Of a stretch of 64,000 nt of DNA, positions 9,822 to 19,676 are shown in pieces; the first letter of the stretch is position 1; each line of letters opens with the position of its first letter. Source of the DNA: Mesostigma viride (Eukaryota; Streptophyta; Mesostigmatophyceae; Mesostigmatales; Mesostigmataceae). The stretch is from contig RPFO01000667.1 of assembly GCA_009746045.1 (NCBI GenBank), positions 6,406,254 to 6,470,253 of the forward strand, given 5' to 3'. A program made the translations under genes and the position numbers. The notes beneath the pieces are model-generated. The model was given only the letters and a program-made list of their open reading frames with translations, did no database searches and had not been told where the DNA came from.

Positions 9822-11336
9822 ATGTCTACTCCTACCCCTTCGGTGGAGCCCCTGCCTACGGCTCCTGATCCTGAGCTGTTTCATGAGATTCTCCCGGGTC
9901 GTTGGGTCTCCCGGGCTAGCTACCCGGGTGGCCGTATTCACTCTGCTCTGCCGGCGGACCGCGCAGCTCTGGTTCGGGCAGCTCTTTTCGGAGTCTCCTG
10001 GTATGGTCCGGATCCGCAGGGCCAGCAGTTGGTCGTCCACAGCTTCGACGATGCTGGGCACTGCGTCCTTGGGTGTGGGCCCCGTTGCCCCGCTTTTGGC
10101 CAGATAGATGCCGTACTCCAGGGCCCCAGGGTCTTTTCTTACCTTTCTACCCCTGTGGGGCGCGCTTGCCTCAGGGAGATTTTCCAGTGGCTCCCGGTCG
10201 AGGGTGATGCAGAGATAGATGATAATCCTTGCGACCTTCTTCGGGCCGTAGAATTTATGGAGATAGCGGATCAATCCTCGGAGTCCTCCCCCTACGCCGG
10301 CGCCTCCTCGGTATGCGCGCCGCTACTAGATGTGCCCTACACCCCGGTGTATCCCCCCTCAGTCACCGCCTCCTCGGGGTCTGAGGGTCCGCCGGCACCG
10401 TCCCTGGTCCCTTCCTCACCGGCGTCGGTCCATTCGTCACGGCACGGGTCCTTCGGGCAGGATCCTACTCCTCAGAGTGCCGACCCAGCGACTGCCACCC
10501 TGGCGGTTACGGTGTCCGCCATGCAGGCGCAGATACAGTCGCTCGTCTCCGCGTTCGGGACATTCATGGCGGCGCAGACGTCCTCCGGCATGGGTCCCTC
10601 TGCCGTCGCGCCTGGTGTTGTTCCTGCTACTGCTGTTGCTCCTCCGCCGACCGCTACCTCTGCGACTGTGGTCGACCCGCCGGCGCCTCAGCGCGAGTCA
10701 TCTGTTGCAGCTGTTCCGCCTGCTGTCGCCGCTCCCGGGCCTTCCCAGGCTCCCGTGCAGCCAGCGCGGGGCTTCTTTGGTGACCCTAGCGGTCTTCCCA
10801 GGCTCTGGGAGGGTGGCCCTCCTCAGAGGGTACCGGTTCCGGATTGGAGCCTCGATGGTAACCAGTCCTACGTTGGCGCGCCTCCCCCTACGGGTCCTAT
10901 GTTCAACATGTGGCCTTCGGGTGTGCCCCCGTCGGAGGCCACGTCGTCCTCCTTGGCAGCAGGCCCGTCGCGGTCTACGCTGGCGTCGGCTCCCTCCGCG
11001 CCCGCGCCCGTTCCTACCCCTGGTCCGGCTCCTGCCCCTCCGGGCACTCGCACGCTGGCTACGGTTGTCAGGCCCAGCGACGCTGGCGACGCTGAGCTGC
11101 GAGCTCTCCGCGCTGCCGACTCTGTCCGGGAGTTGGCCCAAGGTGATCGGGATCACGCCCCTTCCGTTGTGCATCAAACTCCTGAGTCGCGGGATTCGGC
11201 AGTTCCAGGGTATGGTATGTCGGTGGGTGCGTGCCGCCAATGCGATCTCCCGCGTGCTGCCCAGGAGCTTTCCCTTACCCCTAAGTACTATGTCCTACGG
11301 GTTTTCGCAAGTGTGCAGGGCGCCGCGGGACCGTAA
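9822..11336 (+). CDS. Post-pol ORF of Ty3 el.2, Pro/Ser/Ala-rich first part
   Basis: About 505 open codons after the pol end of el.2, starting at the ATG of MSTPTPSVEPLPTAPDPELF; this ATG lies in the same context (CCTCCGCAGCC) as the start in el.1. Residues about 15-140 look globular (GRWVSRASYPGGR, FGVSWYGPDP, CVLGCGPRCPAFGQIDAV). A long Pro/Ser/Ala-rich linker follows with a short MQAQIQSLVSAFGTFMAAQ helix. Another frame stays open to 11409 and reads more naturally near the end (GIRQFQGMVCRWVRAANAIS), so a frameshift near 11100 is likely. It could be a gag-like or accessory protein; no zinc knuckle is seen. This part is much longer than in el.1 or el.3. Confidence 0.45.
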   Translation: MSTPTPSVEPLPTAPDPELFHEILPGRWVSRASYPGGRIHSALPADRAALVRAALFGVSWYGPDPQGQQLVVHSFDDAGHCVLGCGPRCPAFGQIDAVLQGPRVFSYLSTPVGRACLREIFQWLPVEGDAEIDDNPCDLLRAVEFMEIADQSSESSPYAGASSVCAPLLDVPYTPVYPPSVTASSGSEGPPAPSLVPSSPASVHSSRHGSFGQDPTPQSADPATATLAVTVSAMQAQIQSLVSAFGTFMAAQTSSGMGPSAVAPGVVPATAVAPPPTATSATVVDPPAPQRESSVAAVPPAVAAPGPSQAPVQPARGFFGDPSGLPRLWEGGPPQRVPVPDWSLDGNQSYVGAPPPTGPMFNMWPSGVPPSEATSSSLAAGPSRSTLASAPSAPAPVPTPGPAPAPPGTRTLATVVRPSDAGDAELRALRAADSVRELAQGDRDHAPSVVHQTPESRDSAVPGYGMSVGACRQCDLPRAAQELSLTPKYYVLRVFASVQGAAGP

Positions 11337-11527
11337 TCTCCCTATTGACACGGACAGGCCCCCCTTCGACATGGTGATTTTGGCTGACCCAGCAGCCCTG
11401 GAACACTAGTGTTCCAGGGTGAGATTTTAGTGCGCCGCGTCCTCTATCGCTGGGCTAGGCGTCATGATGATTTGGGCCTCTGACTTACGGCGGATACCGG
11501 TGGGCTTACCCTCCGCCTCTGGGCATC

Positions 11528-12118
11528 ATGGCTTCAGATGCCCTCACAGTAGAGTATCCCGTTGCGCCCGGTGCGACATATGCGGCGGTGCACCTACAGC
11601 CTGCCCTAGAGTGGGATGGCAGCCCGCCGTCGACCGGTGCCTCTTCCTGGGCAGGGTTTGGACGCCCGCGGACACCCTCCTCGATCCGAGGGCCAGTGAG
11701 TACCTGGAGACCTAAGTTCGGGTCTCGTCAGTGTGCACGCCGGTGGCGGGCTCGCGAGATCCGTCACATCCGTCTGTGGCCTGCCAACGTGGAGCCGCTG
11801 CTGGACCTGTTCTTCCCCACGGGTCTGCGCAACCGGATTCGATATCACCGCCTCTTCCTTCGGGCACTCTGCATGCTGGCTGTTGAGCCTTTCCTTCGGC
11901 TTTTCGCCTGCGGTTTTTTGGACTGGGCTAGGGGCCAGGTGGTCCTCACCCAGCACCGGTACTACTGGGCCTTCCTGGGCCTCTTTCCTGACAGCGTTTG
12001 GGCCGATGTGTTCCTCACGGTAGACAGGCATGACAATGCTGATGATGTGGCTCACTACCATGCATATCTGGATGTTCTGATGGCCACGCGCAGTACCTTC
12101 CAGACTGATGGCAACTAG
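11528..12118 (+). CDS. Post-pol ORF of Ty3 el.2, conserved C-terminal domain
   Basis: 197 open codons. From about residue 75 it carries the conserved block of this lineage: REIRHIRLWPANVEPLLDLF, YHRLFLRALCMLAVEPF, CGFLDWARGQVVLTQHRYYW, AFLGLFPDSVWADVFLTVDR, ending at TAG 12116-12118. The el.1 copy at about 1750-2118 matches closely. The first 70 residues are low-complexity and may be out of frame. Whether this and the preceding ORF were once one protein cannot be settled from one copy. Function unknown. Confidence 0.5.
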   Translation: MASDALTVEYPVAPGATYAAVHLQPALEWDGSPPSTGASSWAGFGRPRTPSSIRGPVSTWRPKFGSRQCARRWRAREIRHIRLWPANVEPLLDLFFPTGLRNRIRYHRLFLRALCMLAVEPFLRLFACGFLDWARGQVVLTQHRYYWAFLGLFPDSVWADVFLTVDRHDNADDVAHYHAYLDVLMATRSTFQTDGN

Positions 12119-12496
12119 ATAATAGTGGGCCTTAGGCCCGACCTGAGGGTGTTGTCCCTCCGGTATATAGAGTCGCCCTCATGGTCTGGCCAGTTGGTTG
12201 GTCGTTCTTGGTCCTTAGTGTTAACATACATTGTTTACTCTGTGTGTCCTGCCCAGTGCCGTCCCTCCCGGCCGCAAGGCCTCCGTGCCAGGCAGTTAGG
12301 GGAACCTCACACCAGGCTTGGTGCTGGTGAGCCCTACACCACTTGGGGTGGAACCGAGTTAACATGTTTTTGCTTTGTGCCTTGGATGGTCCGTCGATTG
12401 TGCTGGGCTTGTGTTGGGTGCGTTAGGTTATTCCTACCCCTTTGGTTTCCTCCCTGTGTGTAGGGAGAGGGCTCCCTACCTTTGTGGGGGGGGAGG
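12119..12496 (+). other. 3' untranslated part of Ty3 el.2 with polypurine tract
   Basis: Matches the segment before the LTR of el.1 nearly base for base (CCCGACCTGAGGG, CCGGTATATAGAGTCGCCCT, CCGTGCCAGGCAGTTAGGGG). Ends in the polypurine tract at about 12485-12496. Confidence 0.7.
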
Positions 12497-13040
12497 TGTT
12501 ACGTCGCGTAACAATCTGCTACAGTTACGGACGTAAATTAGGTCCTTCGCCTCAGTCGTTCCTAGGTTTACGTTTAGCTTGTACCGGTGGACACTGTTGT
12601 CCCGGTACTGTGGTGCAGTGGATGCATTTGACGCCGCGCCGCGTACTTTAGTACTGGTCCTTATCCTTCGTGTAGAATGAAGTGGACCAGCGTGAATCTG
12701 TGCATCTGTAGGCGAGGGCCATGTCGGCCCGAGCATGTTGGACCGTTGGTGATCATTTATGCACGTCCTACCCCTCGTGTTGGTACTCCTAGCTATATTG
12801 ACACATATAGCTAGGGTCATGGCAGTGTAGTAGTGTTTCCTTCGTTATCCTGGAGTATACGGGTTTTGGTTGAGTGGCCTATGGCATATTACAGTCGTAC
12901 TTATGTTAATGCATTGAGATCCAGTTCGTCACGTTCGTCTTTCGCACATGGATTAAGTAGAGGCGGCCTCACTAACTTAGGTAGCATTAGACGTGGGTTA
13001 GCGGGTAGAGGAGGAGTTATTAGAGAACAGAGCCGCAACA
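12497..13040 (+). repeat. 3' LTR of Ty3 el.2 (544 bp)
   Basis: Begins TGTTACGTCGCGTAAC and ends GCCGCAACA. Same family as the LTR at 2489-3054, with scattered differences. Directly followed by minus-strand LINE sequence, so el.2 probably inserted into that LINE or was joined to it by deletion. Confidence 0.8.
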
Positions 13041-13231
13041 CCGTTTAGGAGTAGGGTCCATGAGAGCGATTTAATCATACCAATGGTGACATGCGTGAAG
13101 GTGCCGCCAAATCCGAAACCACGCAATGTCTTCTCGAGATAATCCCAACACATGCATGCGGTTAAAAGCTTTTTTGAAATCCCAACATAGAATTATTCCG
13201 AGTATGTTGTGTCACCACGCTTTTTCCCACT
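13041..13231 (-). pseudogene. L1-like LINE reverse transcriptase fragment a
   Basis: Minus strand reads GIILCWDFKKAFNRM (RT motif A) and, after a one-base shift, GFGGTFTHVTIGMIKSLSWT. These match WDFEKAFDRMCWEY and GMIKSLAWY in the plus-strand LINE at 14.7-18.3 kb. It is the 3'-most piece of a minus-strand LINE whose earlier parts lie at 19477-19672, 21588-21728 and 22208-22495. Confidence 0.75.
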
Positions 13232-13351
13232 ACAATACGGTTCGTAGGAGACGCGAAATGAGTGAGAATGTTACCCGAGCGGTAACGAGGATTCGCACCG
13301 TTGATTTTAACATATGTTTCTTTTTTTGCGCCATTTGGCGAGCATCGACTG
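13232..13351. mobile_element. Fragment of the ACTACAATACG TIR element
   Basis: 120 bp nearly the same as 21732-21856, where it is one end of an element of about 480 bp. It starts CACTACAATACGGTTCGTAG and stops at GCATCGACTGGAGC. It sits in the LINE between the MDIV and EKAW positions of the RT. Confidence 0.6.
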
Positions 13352-13366
13352 GAGCAGTGGCACTAT

Positions 13367-14124
13367 CAAGGAGACAACTAGCGCAGGCCAGAAATCGGGA
13401 GAATCCGGACCATGGTAGCTCGAGCCTGCCGTTATCTTGTCCGCGTGTTCGAGTCGTTCAGGATGATGAAGATGAATGGTGATGGAAATGTGTATCCTTG
13501 TGCATTGAAATTATGGCTGGCTTACGTGTAGAGCGACTAGATGACCTAGACGGTGGGGCCGGAAACAGCATGCTTGATCAAGGCGTGTGTTTCGAGCCTA
13601 ACTGGCCGGGAGTGTCTAGTGGTGAGCACCATTGCTGCGATCGCTCTCCCACCATTTACGAGGAAATACCCGCAAATGGAAAACCACTGAAAAGGTAGCT
13701 AGTCAGTCATCACCACGTTAGCCATGCCATGATTCCAAACGTCCAAGAACTGCACACGGTGCAAAGGCAAAAAGCCGGAGGACAGCACTTTCAAATGTGC
13801 GGCGGGAACCAAAAGCCCGCGGATGCCAGAAAACATCGTGTTGCTGCAGCGACGCGACGATGTGGACAACGAATCCAGTGCCAAGCTCGGAACGGCCGCA
13901 AAGGAGATCTGGCATCACAGGGTTCAGATCGGTGCGGAGATACTATGCGATCCAGCCGGTCCACGACCTGTTTGTAGAGCTTGTGCCAAGGGGCAGCACC
14001 GAACAGATGTGGGTGACGTTGCAAAAAACATCGGACTTGACGGAGCATAATGTCTCGGTCATAGTCTTTGACCAATAAACGCTGCAAGAGTTCAACAAGA
14101 GTCGTGATGAAATCAACACGATAA
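13367..14124 (-). mobile_element. Penelope-like element copy 1, 3' part (continues 19374-19476)
   Basis: Minus-strand, 5'-truncated PLE. Codons at about 14090-13790 read QRLLVKDYDRDIMLRQVRCF and HPHLFGAAPWHKLYKQVVDR, matching the end of the RT ORF of PLE copy 3. The 3' tail ends ...GGTTGTCTCCTTG at 13367. The 7-bp sequence GCACTAT flanks it at 13360-13366 and 19477-19483, a probable target duplication. The upstream 103 bp (19374-19476) were separated from it by the LINE insertion at 14125-19358. Confidence 0.75.
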
Positions 14125-14724
14125 CTGAACTTGAGACGTCTTGGTGGCCCAAAAGCTGGCTATGGTGGCCCTGACGGCGGACGAGATAGCACCTTACGTA
14201 GTAATCTAAACGCGAAACAAAGGGCAGATTCGGATTCAGCACGAAAAGGTACGTCTAGCCATCTCTTCTGAGGGGCGGAACAGCTAGCCGTCACTTGAAA
14301 CGTGTGGGTAGAAGGAGCAGGCCTTACGAAATTCGTAAGTCCGCCCCTCGCCTCACTGTTTCTCGTGACGGCTACCCCATTATGGCATTCGGTCAGTGAG
14401 CCACGGCTCGGATTCGAAAACCCATCGGCAGGATGGACTACTAAGGCCTGGGCCCCTCCACCTGGGTGGGCGAGTAGTCTCCTTGGAGCGTGACCTCCTG
14501 TACCCTCGGTTACCCTTTCACAGGCGCAATGACTATGGAATAGTTATCGCCACACCAGGTGATCCGCTATCACCAAGACACCTCCATAACGACTTTTCTC
14601 AATACCTGCTGCCATTACCCAAACGTGGGTGTAATGCAGCCTTTCCAATCGCTTTGGTTCTGCTCACAGCACACTGCACAGTAGGTCTCTCTTTTAATGA
14701 CTATCTCACGCCCACGCCCTGTGC

Positions 14725-17700
14725 ATGTTGTGCCGTGTCTTTCACCTTTCGCAGGTCCAATCTCACCACGCCATGGGGACCTACACGGAACCTACCCGGC
14801 CTGGTCCGCTGGAGCCCTGCAATGACATGAGTCAACTAACACTGGTATCGTGGAATGTCAGGGGGCTGAACACATACGGGTCACACACACCAGGGCAGGG
14901 ACAGCGAATACCTCGCACACGAGAATTAGCAAATGCATTACACAACTTGCTCGAGCGCTACGTGGGCCCCTCGCATGAAATTTGGATAGGACTGCAGGAA
15001 CATAAAATCCAAGAAGCTGCCACACGCACCGCCCTTAGAGCTGCTAGAGCACTTGCACCTAGGACAGTTCACCGTTGGGCATGGGCACGCGGTACACAAG
15101 GGGGCACTGCCCTCATTCAATACCGTAAACCTCCCAACCCTACGCTGACATGCCAGGACTGGGCTATAGCTACCGACACAGCGGAGGCTAGATGGCAGGG
15201 CCGTTGGACGCGGCAGTCCATTACATGGGCAGGAAATAAGGGATACATTATTAGTGTATATGCCCCAACCGAGCCAACGGATCAAGCCTCATTCTACCCT
15301 TCCCTCTTCAAAATGGCCGCTGACCTTATCTCACAGGGGTTCGAAATTGCGTTGATGGGCGATTTCAATATAGACCTGGATGAACACCCCCCTATACGCA
15401 CAGCGGCCTTCAGTAAACAGATCATGGACCTGAACTTACAGGATGTCATCCGCTCACGAGACCACGGGCCCACTTGGCTGGCCACACGTTTAAATGTACG
15501 CACTACTCGTCGTCTTGATAAAATCTACATCACACCCGCATGGGCGGACCTAGTTTGCTACGCATCGGTCGACCGTTCTGTTAATTTTTCTGATCACTAC
15601 CCACTCATCGTTACCCTTGCCCATCACACCAACTCCGCCCGGGGCCCCGGCATTCCCCGCTTAAACAAACACCTACTCGCGGACGATAAGTACTACCTTG
15701 AGATCATGACACGCTGGCAGTCGTGGAGAGCCAGCAAGGGTAGCTACACAGACTGCTGCAGCTGGATGCAGGAGGGCCTAGCTAACATTCTAGAATTTTC
15801 CCAACTGTATTCACAAAATATCCGCCGCCAGAAAGGACAGGACTATCGGTACTACCAACGCATAGTGAATAAACTCCAAGCGAAGCCTACCCTGTATCAA
15901 TCGGAACTAACAAAACTTCAAAGAGCTCAGACCGAACTTGACAAACTACGTTTCGAGCGTCACACATTAGCACTAGACTCAGAAAATCTGTGGTGGCACC
16001 AGGTAGGAGAAAGAATGACCAAAGAGTTCTTTGCTCTGATTCCTACCCCTAAAGCTCACTCCTCTATCACGGAAATCCAAGACGAACACGGCAGCCACCG
16101 AGACATCACCTCCATACTACAGAGTGGTCACCGTTACTACTCAGCTCTCTTTCTAAACGAACCCCATCCTGACTCATCTGCAGCCATGCAAAAAATCCTA
16201 CATGCCATTCCCCGTCGCCTTACACCAGCTCAACAGCAGGAACTCGATCAAATCCCCTCCATGGAAGAGGCCACAACAGCTATGGAACACATCAAAACCG
16301 GTAGCGCCCCCGGGGTCGACGGTCTGCCTATTGAATTCTGGAAAACGTTCTGGTCCCTTCTACACATAGATTTCTACGAATGTATTCTTGAAATTTGGCG
16401 GCACGGTAAGGTGAGCGGCAGATGGGCTGAATCTGCGCTTATCTTACTGTACAAAAAAGGAGACAAGACTCTATGGAAAAACTACCGCCCAATCCGTCTC
16501 CTTACGGTAGCGTACAAAATCATCAGTAAAATAATCCAACGACGCTTATACACCGTCCTAGACTTCCTCATTGGTCCGGAGCAAGTGGGCTTTAGGGCCA
16601 ATCTCCACATCAACGACAGCATTACCCTCATCATGGACATTGTGGAAAAAGCCTGGCGCGACGATATAGAGGGTTTCATATTGTTTTGGGATTTTGAAAA
16701 AGCCTTTGACCGTATGTGCTGGGAATACCTAGAACACATTCTAACCGCACTAGGATTTGGCCCACAACTCATGACCGTCATTATGGGTATGATCAAATCC
16801 CTGGCTTGGTATTTACTAATAGACGGACACAAGTCAGCGACCGGCGCTAGCTCACGATCGCTACCACAAGGAGATTGCATGTCCCCTATTCTATTTCTCT
16901 TGGCCCACGCAGGACTCTACTGGCTACACCAGAACGATCCTCGCATTCGGGGCTTCCCGACAGGTAACGGTAAAGGTATATTCCAAACGGCTTATGTGGA
17001 TGACACAACAAATGTTTGTATCTCTCTGCCTGAAGTGCATGCTGTCATGGATAATATCACTACCTATTCTGTTGCCACACAACAACGATGCAATGTGCTC
17101 AAGTCCACGGGACTGCATATCGGCAAAACCAACACCCTACGCTACGCCCTCCCCAACCTGGCTGTGACCTGGGTCAAGCCGGGGGATCACCACCTTTTGC
17201 ACAATTGTCCCATCGGCTGCACACCCGAGGGACGCTTGGCTGAACAACGTTCTTTCATGTATGATGAAACCAACCACGTGGGCAAGCTTGCAGGCGTTCT
17301 CCTTACCGCAGGGCGCTGGGGGGCCGTCCACCGCATGAGCCTACGAGGGCGAACCCTGATCGTCAACCAACTGTTGTTCTCTAAGGTCTTGTATTATTGC
17401 CAAGCACACCCACCCAATGATGCCACCACACAGCTCATCCAACGCCTTGGCAGCAATTTTGTCTGGAAACAGAAAGGCTTAATCTCCCACACGGTCCACG
17501 GATGGATCAACAGAGAGATGTCCTTCATGTCATGGGTGCACGGGGGCCTCGGGCTCCACAACATACAATGGCGTCTGTGGTCGCTGTATGCTAAACAAGT
17601 GATATCCGTTTTTATGGGCGTTAACACACACCCTGGCTGCATGCTTGCACGTGAAACGCTAGCCTCTCTTTCCACCCATGCTAGTGGCACCTCGTGGCAA

Positions 17701-18342
17701 CTGGGGGCGGGCATACTGGGCAGCACCCTTATTTCGTACAAAGGACTCCCATGGTATTGGCAGCGCATATGGACAGGTTACAATAAGCTCAAGCCGGGTC
17801 GCCTAGTCTTTCCTACTACTAGAGAGGAGGTGGCACGGCAGCCACTCTTTTTTAATGACTTAATCACAGACGCTACTAACAAGCCCCTGGGCACTCTCCA
17901 CGGACACAACCCGTATGATGGCTTTCTGCGCGCGTCACCGCCGATTGTCAGGGTGCTGGACCTCTACCTGGGGCACGGCGCTGCGTACCGACGGCTCAGC
18001 TACGACGAGGTCAGCACTTGGGTCTCCCACATGCCCTCCCTGCAAGCGTGGCAAACTCTTATAAGTGCGATACCAGCGGCGTGGCATGCATTGATGACTG
18101 CCCCACGCAAGCCAATTATAACCGGCGACTGGGTTAGCTTCTACGCCGACGGAGTCACGCCTGCGTGCAAGGGTTTAGTCGTGACGGTTCTGCCACCTGA
18201 GGGGCTCCAACTACAACTGCTGGACGCTATTTCTGGCCACAATGGGTGTCTGTATCAACTATCCACCTTATATGCGTACACGCCAGCTTCCCAGTGTCAC
18301 CGCATACGCGTAGTCCCATGGTCTGTGCCAAGATCTGCATGA
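14725..18342 (+). CDS. LINE endonuclease-reverse transcriptase (ORF2-like)
   Basis: 1205 codons. An APE-type endonuclease starts at about residue 35 (MSQLTLVSWNVRGLN) and keeps WIGLQEHK, GDFNIDLD (G212-) and SDHYPLIV (D290, H291). It would nick target DNA to prime reverse transcription. The RT domain begins near residue 525 (SAPGVDGLPIEFWKTFW) and has NYRPIRLLTVAYKIISKII, PEQVGFRANLHINDSIT, FWDFEKAFDRMCWEY, SLPQGDCMSP and YVDD (Y757-D760), the catalytic motif. The frame then runs through a thumb and C-terminal region to a stop at 18340-18342. The product is cut early by a frameshift at about 18320; the natural C-terminus continues in another frame. Met 35 (14827) is the more natural start for the endonuclease fold, since residues 1-34 look non-conserved. 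Confidence 0.92.
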   Translation: MLCRVFHLSQVQSHHAMGTYTEPTRPGPLEPCNDMSQLTLVSWNVRGLNTYGSHTPGQGQRIPRTRELANALHNLLERYVGPSHEIWIGLQEHKIQEAATRTALRAARALAPRTVHRWAWARGTQGGTALIQYRKPPNPTLTCQDWAIATDTAEARWQGRWTRQSITWAGNKGYIISVYAPTEPTDQASFYPSLFKMAADLISQGFEIALMGDFNIDLDEHPPIRTAAFSKQIMDLNLQDVIRSRDHGPTWLATRLNVRTTRRLDKIYITPAWADLVCYASVDRSVNFSDHYPLIVTLAHHTNSARGPGIPRLNKHLLADDKYYLEIMTRWQSWRASKGSYTDCCSWMQEGLANILEFSQLYSQNIRRQKGQDYRYYQRIVNKLQAKPTLYQSELTKLQRAQTELDKLRFERHTLALDSENLWWHQVGERMTKEFFALIPTPKAHSSITEIQDEHGSHRDITSILQSGHRYYSALFLNEPHPDSSAAMQKILHAIPRRLTPAQQQELDQIPSMEEATTAMEHIKTGSAPGVDGLPIEFWKTFWSLLHIDFYECILEIWRHGKVSGRWAESALILLYKKGDKTLWKNYRPIRLLTVAYKIISKIIQRRLYTVLDFLIGPEQVGFRANLHINDSITLIMDIVEKAWRDDIEGFILFWDFEKAFDRMCWEYLEHILTALGFGPQLMTVIMGMIKSLAWYLLIDGHKSATGASSRSLPQGDCMSPILFLLAHAGLYWLHQNDPRIRGFPTGNGKGIFQTAYVDDTTNVCISLPEVHAVMDNITTYSVATQQRCNVLKSTGLHIGKTNTLRYALPNLAVTWVKPGDHHLLHNCPIGCTPEGRLAEQRSFMYDETNHVGKLAGVLLTAGRWGAVHRMSLRGRTLIVNQLLFSKVLYYCQAHPPNDATTQLIQRLGSNFVWKQKGLISHTVHGWINREMSFMSWVHGGLGLHNIQWRLWSLYAKQVISVFMGVNTHPGCMLARETLASLSTHASGTSWQLGAGILGSTLISYKGLPWYWQRIWTGYNKLKPGRLVFPTTREEVARQPLFFNDLITDATNKPLGTLHGHNPYDGFLRASPPIVRVLDLYLGHGAAYRRLSYDEVSTWVSHMPSLQAWQTLISAIPAAWHALMTAPRKPIITGDWVSFYADGVTPACKGLVVTVLPPEGLQLQLLDAISGHNGCLYQLSTLYAYTPASQCHRIRVVPWSVPRSA

Positions 18343-19235
18343 TCCAGCCGGACCCATTATCCCCGGTTGAGAGCATTACATGGCTACACGTGGGCAACAC
18401 ACGGCTCGATCTACTACATCTGGACCCGGTTGAATTTGGATGGGTCTTAACCAAGGGGGACATCAGAACCAGCAAATGTATCTTTGAGTACACCGCAGAT
18501 TGGGGTTATGATATCTTGTTGCATATGTACCATCAGCCCCACCCGGGCCGAGCCCGCTGGGGAATACATTGGCCGGGCTACACTTGGGTTAAGATGATTA
18601 CCCTGGCGGTAGACCACCCTCTCGTGGACCGCAGGGCCACTGATGTACAACACCTTTTGATGCATAGGGCGATAGGGGTCTGCGCCATGCTCCACGAGCG
18701 TTTTGGTCATGATGCATCATGCCTGTGCACGCACCCTAGTGAAACCATTGAGCACAGGTTTCTTTACTGTAATCTCCCTGGGGTTTGGACGTGGCTCATT
18801 AACATCTGGGCCGCATGGACGGCATCGCCACCCACTCTCCCAATCAGCGTGCGTACCATCATTTTCGGTATTGCTGGCACACCAGGGTCCGAGCTTTCAG
18901 TTTCCCAAGCAGAATGGATATGGCTACGCACTACTATGCTATACGCGATCTGGACCATACGCAACGAGACAGTCTTTAAGGTCCGCGAGGACTAGTATAC
19001 CCGCGGCGGCGTAGTCCGGCGCTTTATATACCTATGGAATGCGGCTATGCGCCGCTACTGGCTGTTAGCTCAGGAACAACACAGGGTGTGGGACCCAGGG
19101 CCCAATAACGACAAGCCCAGCCCGCTCCAGCTTTTTCATGATCTACTGGGCCGTAATCAGGTATTCACCAGTATGCCTCATGGCGACATCACTCAGGTCC
19201 AATGGCTTCCCTGGTCTAATAACGCGCCCTATTAG
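18343..19235 (+). pseudogene. Frameshifted C-terminal zinc-finger region of the LINE ORF
   Basis: Continuation of the LINE protein after a frameshift near 18320. It reads MIQPDPLSPVESITWLHVGN and then SCLCTHPSETIEHRFLYCN, the C-x-C...H...C cluster typical of the zf-RVT end of plant-type LINEs. A TAG at 18993-18995 interrupts the same frame, which then runs on as RFIYLWNAAMRRYWLL to 19235. The last 64 kb of the window carries a second copy of this end (63.7-64.0 kb). Confidence 0.75.
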
Positions 19236-19373
19236 CCTTTCACCTGTCACCGCCACACGTGTGCGTGCCCACCTTCATTAGGATTCGCTGATACTCATTT
19301 CCCCTCTCACCTCTTTGGTCCATAATTGGCTAATAAAATATACCCATTTCCCCGAAAAAAATCAACACGATAA

Positions 19374-19476
19374 GAACAAAGACGGGAAAAACGATGTAAC
19401 AGAGAAAGAACAACACCATATTTTGCTGTGCGGGAAAGGAGACTGTGAATATCGGGGTAACGAATAAAAGGAATTT
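19374..19476 (-). mobile_element. Penelope-like element copy 1, 5'-most remaining part
   Basis: Reads IPFIRYPDIHSLLSRTAKYG and LHRFSRLCSYRVDF on the minus strand, identical in order to PLE copy 3. It belongs with 13367-14124. The 5' truncation point is 19476, next to the GCACTAT target duplication. Confidence 0.75.
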
Positions 19477-19672
19477 GCACTATGTCCATAAGCATGCTGT
19501 AATGCTGTCGTTTATGTGTAGGTTAGCGCGGAAGCCGACTTGTTCCGGACCGATTAGGTCGTCGAGTACGGTGTAAATGCGTAGTTGTAGTATTTTACTG
19601 ATGATTTTGTACGCAACCGTGAGTAATCGTATGGGACGGTACTAGTTTTGCCATTGAGTTTTAGCCCCCTTT
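19477..19672 (-). pseudogene. L1-like LINE reverse transcriptase fragment b
   Basis: Minus strand reads YRPIRLLTVAYKIISKIL, YTVLDDLIGPEQVGFRANLH and INDSIT, then LMDIV, with frameshifts. Lies between fragments c and a in the order expected for one minus-strand LINE. Confidence 0.8.
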
Positions 19673-19676
19673 TTAA

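Larger units (their letters stand above)
14125..19358 (+). mobile_element. L1-like LINE, near full length, with 15-bp target duplication
   Basis: A 5.2-kb non-LTR retrotransposon flanked by AAATCAACACGATAA at 14110-14124 and 19359-19373. The two flanks join exactly into the PLE sequence also seen at 44.96 kb. A leader of about 600 bp carries no ORF1; one long endonuclease-RT ORF follows, then a 3' UTR of about 120 bp ending in a short A-run. Intact ends and duplication mark it as one of the younger insertions here. Confidence 0.85.

Noticed and set aside
10698-11240. Arg-rich minus-strand ORF opposite the el.2 post-pol ORF
   Set aside because: Antisense shadow of GC-rich Pro/Ala codons.
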